A stretch of 64,000 bases of DNA from Sialis fuliginosa. Lineage: Eukaryota > Arthropoda > Insecta > Megaloptera > Sialidae. Where the stretch lies: assembly GCA_961205875.1 (NCBI GenBank), contig OY540815.1, positions 620,001 through 684,000 on the forward strand, given 5' to 3'. The notes under the pieces were generated by a model, which was given only the letters and a program-made list of their open reading frames with translations, did not search any database and had not been told where the DNA came from. The number at the start of each line of letters is the position of its first letter. The first letter of the stretch is position 1. Position numbers and translations under genes: made by a program. Below are positions 56,771 through 64,000 of this stretch, piece by piece.

Positions 56771-57174
56771 TTCGCGTAAAATTAAAACAAACCGTTTGCA
56801 AATGAAATGCATGCAAACTCACTATAATAATATGTAATTAAGTGCAAGAGGCCTTGCACTTCTGTTGTGTGTGTGTGTGACCTCAGGCCGGGCGTCGACA
56901 TGACCGTCGATGTCGCATGCAAGGCCTTCCGCGCTTTGAGGTCACTCCATTCATCCTAATACGTTTTTTTGTGTGTTGTTGTCACTGCCATGCAAATTAT
57001 CAACCGGTTTCCTCAATTGTGTATAATCAAGTTTCACTTTCTTTGGGTGAATCTCTATTTTCAGTTTCTCTGTTTGGATCTGTAATTATCTCATAACCTT
57101 AACCTTAACTTTAAATGTTAAATAGGCTCGGACTTGGCAACGTTTTAAAACGTATTCAATCGTTCATATCATTT
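56771..57174. other. Unassigned, less AT-rich interval with hairpin
   Basis: Includes the hairpin at 56840-56861, a (TG)n run and the CCGGGCGTCGACATGACCG stretch. Apparently single-copy. No frame recognised. Could be intron sequence or part of the LTR-like unit to its left. Confidence 0.4.
56840..56861. repeat. Perfect 9-bp hairpin
   Basis: AAGTGCAAG-AGGC-CTTGCACTT, with a four-base loop. Confidence 0.85.
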
Positions 57175-57396
57175 GTCATTTGTCGCGTCAATTTCAATTC
57201 CTAATTTTATTGAATAAATAAAGTTAGATTAGGAAAAATAAAAACTGAAGACTTTTTTTTTAGTCGTGCTAATTTCAATGCATGTTTATTATTATAAAAT
57301 TATTATTATTATTTTTTTTTTAATTATCCTCGCGAGCCGCACCGAAGATCCTCGAGGGCCGCATGTGGCCCGCGGGCCGCGGGTTGGACAAGCTTG
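57175..57396. mobile_element. hAT-type MITE (GTCCAACC family), one end lost
   Basis: The right part CCCGCGGGCCGCGGGTTGGA then CAAGCTTG matches 43510-43785. The CATAGGTGTCCAAC end is missing. An extra GAGGGCCGCATGTGGCC unit precedes the end. Confidence 0.8.
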
Positions 57397-57456
57397 GTTT
57401 ATATTATTATAAACTAGATGCTTCACCTGAGTATAAAAAATCAATCGCCTATTTTT

Positions 57457-57685
57457 GTTTCCTCGCAATATCGAAGATACGAGAAGCTTTGTGATCGTTT
57501 TAAAATGAGATAAAAAAATTGTTCTCCAATTTCAAAATTTTAAATTGATCTTTCCGTTTCAGGTCAAGATAAACATTTTTCGTTCCGTCTCTTCTGTGTG
57601 TGTGTCTGTCTGTCCCCCTGAATCCTTGTCACACGCATAACTCATGAATTACCCATTTCAAAATCATCAAAATCGTGTGTAAAAT
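57457..57685 (+). repeat. Family A fragment, 5' part
   Basis: GTTTCCTCGCAATATCGAAG through the GTGTGTGTCTGTCTGTCC tract and ACACGCATAACTCATGAA to AAAATCGTGTGTAA, then homology ends. Confidence 0.8.
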
Positions 57686-58026
57686 TTATATACACTAAAC
57701 TCCAAAATTAAGGTGTCACTAATTTAAAAATATATATTTTTAAAGCTTGAATGTTCTAGTTTTCGAATCATTTGTTGAATATTTTATTGTCTTTAAGGAT
57801 AGTATCTTTTTTTTGAAGATGAAACGCCGAAAATAATTTTCAAAAATGTATATCAAATTTGAGAGGCTCTACAGGACTTTTTTTGGTTAAATCAAATAAA
57901 AGATGTTAAAAGATCAGAGTTTTTTCTTTAATTTGCTTTTTTTCTATTGCTGTATTACCATTTTTGACCAAGTTATTTGCAATCAAAGCAAAAATCACAT
58001 ATTTCACTTTGAGCACCTATAACAAA
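57686..58026. other. AT-rich interval without gene
   Basis: Nothing recognised. Confidence 0.4.
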
Positions 58027-59320
58027 TATATGAGCCGTTGATTTTGAAAGTGGCCTAACTCCATTTTTCAAATTTTTTTTGTTGACTGTAGTAACGTGTA
58101 TAATTAGAAGTAAACTATCATAAAAAACAATTTTTGGTTAAATATATTCAAAGGAAAAATTTTTTTTGAACACATTAATTTTCACAATTAATGTCAAGTT
58201 AAAAAGTTTATTTTGAAAGTGGCCTAACTCCACTTCATTATTAATAATGTTGTTTTATTTATCACAATAGCTGGAAAACGAAAGCTTTCTATGGAAAATG
58301 TTTGGTACAAAAGTTTTAGGATTTGGCGGGGCAAACCCAATGAAGGTAACAATTTTGACCTTGAGTGGAGGTTTTAAGGTCATTTTGGGGTCAGCAATTT
58401 TTTTTTAAATAGAAACTTAGTTATTTTTTTGCAGATTTGTATTTTGCAAAAAAATCGAAATAACTTTTGTTTGAAAAGTTTTTTTTTAAATTTCAATTTT
58501 ACGTAATTTTAAAAAAAAATTTACATCAAAAAAATTTTTTTGTGATCAAAAATTTTGAAATTATTTGAGGAAAAATGCAATTTAAAAAAATATGTTTTTT
58601 ATATTTTCATAAATTTTTAATGCAAAAATTTTTTTTTTGTTACAAATTTTAAAAAAATATGTTAAAATTGAAATTTTTTATAAAACTTTTCAGACAAAAG
58701 TTATTTCTTTTTTTCTGCAAAATACGAATCTTCAAAAAAATAAATAGATTTCCTTTGAAAAAAAATTGTTGACCCCAAAATGACCTTCAAACCTCCACTT
58801 AAGGTCGAAATTGTTAACTCCATTGATTTTGCCCCTCTAAATCCTGAAACTTTTGTACCAAATATTTTCCCTAAAAATCCATAGTTTTCTAGATATTAAA
58901 CAATCTCAAGACTTAAAAATCACCTGTGTATACATACTTAGATTTTCTGAATTGTATAATTTTTTTAAGAGTTATAAAGAAATAATATAAATTAAAATGA
59001 GTGTTAGTTTTTTTTTTCAATTTGAAGCATTTTAACTAACTACAAATGGAGTTGAGTTCTTTTAAATTAATAACAAACGTAATTGTTGATTTTGAAAGTG
59101 GCCTAACTCCATTTGTGGTAAAAAAACACATATTATTGATTTAATAATTGGGGTTATTTTAATAGTAAATATAAATTTAACTCCCTTAGAAACACTTAAT
59201 CAATGTGACACATTGATATCTTACACGTATATTTTTAATTTTATTGAAACGCAAACTCTTTAATATCTCAGTTTAAACATAAATGGAGTTAGGCCACTTT
59301 CAAAATCAACGGCTCATATA
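58027..59320. mobile_element. Family H foldback element
   Basis: A 1.29-kb segment starts TATATGAGCCGTTGATTTTG and ends CAACGGCTCATATA. The phrase GAAAGTGGCCTAACTCCA occurs at the left end, again at 58218 and 59094, and reversed at the right end. Inner arms at about 58300-58480 and 58690-58870 carry TGACCTTGAGTGGAGG and TTTTGGGGTCA with complements. Non-coding. Confidence 0.82.
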
Positions 59321-59365
59321 ATATAGAATGCTCCGGTCTGTGGGAGACTTTATCCATAATATGTA

Positions 59366-59630
59366 ACAGTCCACAAAAAAAGTGGTCTGTGCTGGGGTAC
59401 AGACCCAACTTTTCTTTTGTATTTTTTCCCGCTGAACATATATCCGTCGTCATAGTTAGGGGTTGATGAACAAAATCACGAGAAAACCCCAAAAAACCGA
59501 TAAAAACCTGTTTCTTGTGATTTTGTTCATCAACCCCCAATTATGACGACGGATTCGTGTTCAGCGGGAAAAAATACAAAAGAAAAGGTGGATCTGTACC
59601 CCAGCCCAGATCACTTTTTTGTGGACCTGT
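59366..59630. mobile_element. Family I small foldback element
   Basis: A 265-bp segment with arms ACAGTCCACAAAAAAAGTGG, GGGGTACAGACCC, GCTGAACAT..CCGTCGTCAT and complements ending TTTTTTGTGGACCTGT. Centre CCAAAAAACCGATAAAAACC. Directly follows family H. Confidence 0.82.
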
Positions 59631-60004
59631 GTAAATTAATAAAATGTAATAAAAACTTATCAACACATACTTTAATACATAAAATAATAAGTGATTAATA
59701 ATTTGATTTACAAAATTAAATCCATCTTTTTAATTTAAGTAGCTCGAATGCATTATCGTGTTGATAAGGTTTTTAGATTACACGTGTTAAAAAAAAGAAG
59801 AAAACATTATTGATTAGATCGACCTTGTGTCTATTAAATTTACTTCCTATCAGTCAATCTGGATATTAATTACTGTTCCTAAATAGTATGGTTTTAATTT
59901 TATTTAAGTATTAACATCTTAAATATTGGCCTTGTCTTGTAGATTATTACGATTTTTTTTCTTTTTCTTTTGTCCACATTTCCGCAATTTACATAATTAA
60001 AAAA
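59631..60004. other. AT-rich interval without gene
   Basis: Nothing recognised. Confidence 0.4.
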
Positions 60005-60258
60005 TATCTGCCATGGGAGACACGGGACTTTCTTATACATAATCCTGACAGTGAACAGTGTACGTGATTCTTATTTTATTAAAACATATTTCTGATAAAC
60101 TATAGATAATATTATTATCTACATTTTGTATCAAATTAATTTTTTGAACATAATAACTTAACCGAAAACGGATGTTTACTCTTATCAATTTTTGAATTAT
60201 TTTTGAAATAAGAAAAACATGTTTTAGATAAAAAATGTCGAGTATGTTATTATCTATA

Positions 60259-60748
60259 CACCAATACCTCACTTTGCGTCATGGTTACGTTCCAAAAAAA
60301 CACGACGCAAATTGAAACGACGCAAAGTGAATTATGATTTTCTATAGCAAATCATGTAAAGATCGAAGATAGGTTCCAGGGTTACGAAAATACTACTGTT
60401 TAAAAAGAAAATTGAACAAAGTAAACATTTAAAAAACAACAATAATATAAAATTTTATTACATACATACAAAAACAAAAAAAAAACAAATTCAATTAAAA
60501 CAAAATAAAATATTCAATTAATTTATAAAAAACAAAATAAAAATTAATCACTGTCTGATGAGTCCATAATGGCTGTTGTCGTAAGTCGGCTTTCTTTCAC
60601 AAAAAATTGGTCCCAAAATTAAAGACTCGAACCCAAAACAACGCAACTTCGAAAATCTAACGACGCACAGTGAAAATTAGTACTAATTCAGCAGCGACGC
60701 AACTTCGAAAAAACTCAAAACGAAACGACGCAAAGCGAGGTATTGGTG
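60259..60748. mobile_element. Tigger/pogo-like MITE (TA target) with empty site
   Basis: A 490-bp element starts CACCAATACCTCACTTTGCG and ends CGCAAAGCGAGGTATTGGTG, with TA at 60257-60258 and 60749-60750. The uninterrupted sequence TATCTATAATTTATTCCCC is present in other C copies (near 9477 and 3240). TTACGTTCC and GACGCAAA words beneath the ends resemble Tigger/pogo termini, recalled from memory. Confidence 0.92.
60547..60590 (-). pseudogene. Possible transposase C-terminal remnant
   Basis: On the minus strand this stretch reads AIMDSSDSD followed by a stop codon, an acidic-serine tail of the kind that ends pogo/Tigger-type transposases. It is too short for proof and may be chance. Confidence 0.3.
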
Positions 60749-61375
60749 TAATTTATTCCCCATACATTTTTTCTCAACATTTATGATTTAGTCAGAAATA
60801 ATTATTTAGACTTACCCACACTGTACACTCTCAGTATAACGTATAAGAAAGTCCCATGGTACCTATGGCAAACACGCACACTATTCAATCTCTGTAATAC
60901 GTATAAGAAAGTCCCATGACACTCATGGCAGATATTTCTTCTCTGTTATGAACCATTTGAATTATAATAATTTTTTTTTAATTTGTTTTTTCGAAAAAAT
61001 GAATAAAACATAAATTAAAGATATTATTAATATTATCTACAATTTTTAACTTGACCATTTTTCTCTAATTCTCACTGCTTCAAAGTAATTCGAAAAATTC
61101 AAAAATCGACGTAGGTAAACATCCGTATCCGGTTGAAAGATTGTTTTCAATAATAGGAGGTTTTCTTCCCAGACAAAAATTAATCTTACATAAATATAAA
61201 ATTTCATCTTTCTACGATTTGTCGTATTTGAGTTACAGCGCTTACAGACAGACAGACAAATATACAGACACATGGCGAAAATTCAGTGATGGTCAAAATG
61301 GATAATTCCATCAAAATCCGGATTTCGAAAAAAATCGGTTTACAATACTTACGGGTATAAGAAAGTAAAAAAAAA

Positions 61376-62014
61376 AACTGTAGAATATTCTTCGAAGTTA
61401 AAATCAATTTGTTACTTTATTTGTTTTGTTTGATAATAATTTATATAAATCATACTATGCTAAAGTTATTTCTGTTTATGAAAGGTTTGAAAATGTCAAA
61501 ATTACTTTTAAATATCATACGATTTTATTTTTAGAATGAACATCAGGTAAAAATTGCTTGCCAGGTGATATTTTTTAATTGCGAAGTCACGTACATAAAT
61601 AAGACTATGAAATTTTAATTTTCAACTGTATTATTTTTAGAATTCTTTCATAAGAGATTTATCACAACAAAATCTTCAAATTGACTTTTGAAGTCCACAA
61701 TTTATTATTAACTTTGACAGTCAGGAATAATGTGTTTTGGTTTCGTGGTTAAAGTAGTAACACTATATTGTTATTTTTCTGGGAACACAAATACAAATTT
61801 CGTTTCATCTTATAGAGTAAAATACAATATACCAAGTGAAAAATATATTAATTAACAAAAGTTGTTTTTAATCTTAAGTTAATTATAATTTACATTTTAT
61901 AAAATGGTATGTGGTAAACATTTGAATACGCTAGTTATAAATATAAGTAAGTACCTATGTGTTATGTTTTTTATTTTTTTATTTTCATATAACATTGGTA
62001 TACTTAAAAATATA
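61376..62014. other. AT-rich interval without gene
   Basis: Nothing recognised. Confidence 0.4.
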
Positions 62015-62539
62015 AGGTACTGGCACCAGTTATGGCCGCTATAAGAGCAAGGTTTACTGTTTTTGTGATTGACGGGTTTCTTTTTTGTAATTCTCATCAA
62101 CTCATGTTACTAATAAAACAAGTAACTCTTTATTTAAATACCAAAGTCCGCAAATATAGTTTGTTTTTTAAATTATAGCCTTTTATTTTGCTTATGTTTT
62201 TTCTCCAGTAATGGATAAAGTAAAACCAATAATGAGCACGCAGTGATAGACAATGCTAATGATTACAAAATGATATAAAAGATAGAATTTGAAACAATGT
62301 AAAGTAGTTTATATGATAATATAATAATTAATAAATAAATTATACTAATAGTTGAAATGTCCACCATTTTGACACCTATTGGCCGATTGTCATCAAATTA
62401 CGCTGTAAGACAGTTAAAAATATATAGATTAATATTCAGAAATGGTAGTAAACAAATATCAACAAATATTTCTAATTCAGTACATTTAATTTAAAAATAG
62501 CCATTACTGGGGTCATATCCAAGACTGGTGCCAGTACCT
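62015..62539. mobile_element. Family R element, complete (TA target)
   Basis: A 525-bp element has perfect ends AGGTACTGGCACCAGT and ACTGGTGCCAGTACCT, with TA on both sides. Diverged copies lie at 12740-13290 and 44090-44452, the latter next to the SIK exon. Interior GCCATAACTGG/CCAGTTATGGCC and CCATTACTGG motifs repeat below the ends. Confidence 0.9.
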
Positions 62540-62946
62540 TATTTAAGTATAGTAATAATTATAAATATATAATAACAATAATTCATTATACTTTGTTTAT
62601 AATTAAGAGTTCTACAAATATTGTTATAAAATTCAAATTATTATAATATATTTTCAATAAAATAAAACAATTTTTAAATATAATTAAATACAACAAATAA
62701 AATCGTCATATTTGAACTTTTTCACTCTGATTAAATTTGCGGTGTAAATAATAAGGCCGGAAATCCTAGACTTTTTAAAAATATCTCGTTAAAAATACGT
62801 AATAGAAATTCACATATACAATATCTACATATGTATATGTGAAAATTATCATTCGTTTTTTTAGTATTTATTATAAATGGAGGTAAATGAAACTTAGGTA
62901 TATCATTCGAAAAATACTGTAGTTGTGCCAATCATATATGTTGTTA
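62540..62946. other. AT-rich interval without gene
   Basis: Nothing recognised. Confidence 0.4.
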
Positions 62947-63399
62947 AGGCGTTTTTTTTTTAATATTTTTTTTTAATTTCTCAAAGCAATATTTTGTAGA
63001 GAATTAAATTTATCCAATAAATTTAAAGAAATGTTTGTTAAAAAATTATCATAAAAATTAAATTTTACTTTTTATGATAATGTTTAAACGAAGATAGCTT
63101 TAAAAATACACGATCTATAAATTGAGCAATTGGGATTTTTTTTATAAGAAATTTAAATCTCTACGATATACTGCTGTAAGAAATTAAAATAAATAAATTT
63201 TTCAACGAGATATTCATGCATAAGTAAAAAAGTAATTTTTCCAATGTTAATCAAATGGGAAAAACACTCGGTTTTCGCCGTTCACAGGTTCGATCTATGA
63301 GTCTGAAATTTTGTGACAATTCACTTTTGATCCAAAGCTAAAACATAGGCCAATGAGACCGAAAAAATATAAAATAAAAATAAATTTAAAAAAATACCC
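62947..63399. mobile_element. Family B foldback element, left arm shortened
   Basis: Starts AGGCGTTTTTTTTT and ends TTTAAAAAAATACCC, with TA flanks. The outer left arm (CGGTCCC block) is missing; the right arm retains GTTCGATCTATGAG-like, ACATAGGCCAATGAGACCG. Confidence 0.78.
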
Positions 63400-63635
63400 T
63401 ATAATGTTGCTGTTAAGGCAGGTAAATAAAATAAAGTTAACATAACACATGATTTCACCTCTCGCTGTTTGTTTATTTCCTCTCGCATCGTTCAACAGCA
63501 TAGCAATACTCCTAGCGCCACCAAGCGACAAAAATAACTAGTTTTGGGTATCTGTCAAACGTAGAGAATGCGTATAGAGATTTCAATTCGCGTTCAATTT
63601 CAGAGTTTTTATTTGGAAAGTTTTGTAATAAAAGC

Positions 63636-63665
63636 AGGTTAGGTTAGGTTAGGTTAGGTTAGGTT
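63636..63665. repeat. (TTAGG)6 run
   Basis: Six uninterrupted AGGTT-phase units between AAAGC and AAGTATTGTG. Not inside a recognised repeat copy. Confidence 0.93.
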
Positions 63666-63711
63666 AAGTATTGTGCTATAGATGTGCACACAAAAAAATC
63701 ATGTATGTATA

Positions 63712-63783
63712 CTGTCGTTAAGGCAGGTTTAATATTGGTCGAATTTCGACCATAGACAATACTAGTACATATTAATCTGTATC
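63712..63783. repeat. Repeat shared with 22008-22070
   Basis: GTTAAGGCAGGTTTAATATT, then the palindrome GGTCGAATTTCGACC and ACTAGTACATAT. A hAT end follows at once. Confidence 0.7.
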
Positions 63784-64000
63784 CAGGCCCGGATTTACCA
63801 TGCAGGCAAAGTAGGCAGTTGCCTAGGGCGGCAACTTTTGGCGGAAACTTTGAAAACTTGTTATATTCGTGGGAATTGAATTTGATTATGATTCCATTAT
63901 CGAAGAGTTTGCTATCCGAAAATCTAGACGTAAAAATTTCAACCAATAAACAATAATTTCTCTACAAAAAACAATCGCATACATTATGGTAATTGTTGAA
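63784..64000. mobile_element. hAT-type element cut by window end
   Basis: Starts CAGGCCCGGATTTACC, then CAGTTGCCTAGGGCGGC. Same family as 42057-42465, reverse relative to that copy's right half (ATTATCGAAGAGTTTGC, AAATCTAGACGTAAAAATTTC). Confidence 0.75.

Larger units (their letters stand above)
60005..61375. repeat. Family C repeat split by a Tigger-like insertion
   Basis: Starts ATCTGCCATGGGAGACACGG, then ACTTTCTTATAC, and ends GGTATAAGAAAGTAAAAA. The block GTTATTATCTATA..ATTTATTCCCC is interrupted at 60259-60748. The CAGACAGACAGAC tract is at ~61245. Confidence 0.85.

Noticed and set aside
60259..60748. Mutually complementary GACGCAAA motifs as a regulatory array
   Set aside because: They are the subterminal words of a TA-flanked transposon with a demonstrable empty site.

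Overview
The window reads as a very AT-rich piece of an insect nuclear genome that is almost entirely transposable-element sequence inside one long intron. The insect call rests on short arrays of the insect telomeric pentamer TTAGG/CCTAA and on a kinase exon closest to insect SIK2. Many repeat types are ones common in insects, and a hemipteran such as an aphid is plausible but not proven. There is no bacterial gene organisation, no rRNA or tRNA that I can see, and no intact transposase gene.

Coding content: one convincing host exon was found at 44499-44615 on the + strand. It is flanked by AG and GTGAGT splice signals and encodes 39 residues of a protein kinase N-lobe (VAIK lysine to the alpha-C glutamate and HPN motif) with strong likeness to salt-inducible kinase 2. 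No partner exon was recognised upstream or downstream, so the flanking introns would be at least 44 kb and 19 kb in this window. The only other recognisable protein is a 5'-truncated LINE ORF2 end (RNase H C-terminus plus CCHC knuckle) on the minus strand at 34099-34692.

Layout by region: 1-10 kb holds copies of a ~1 kb repeat (family C), a 603-bp hAT with perfect 8-bp duplications and a 510-bp hAT. 10-25 kb holds several hAT elements, families A, B, D, F, L and S, and a stack of three elements at 23.4-24.7 kb. 25-34 kb holds long foldback elements B, D and E. 34-40 kb holds the LINE fragment, a second 'GAACCGG' hAT, family A copies with a long ACGG microsatellite, and family C. 41-45 kb holds a dense hAT cluster just before the SIK exon. 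45-53 kb holds family Q, a foldback and a 1.5-kb foldback with a 9-bp target duplication. 53-64 kb holds E, A, a 41-bp tandem repeat region, foldbacks H and I, a Tigger/pogo-like insertion and further copies of C, R and B.

Repeat families are named A, B, C and so on only for use inside this annotation. Ends are exact where a target-site duplication is quoted and approximate (tens of bases) elsewhere. Most elements are non-autonomous. The clearest evidence of transposition comes from target-site duplications and from paralogous empty sites inside the same window. No multi-gene system is present; the most informative content is the record of nested and repeated insertion.
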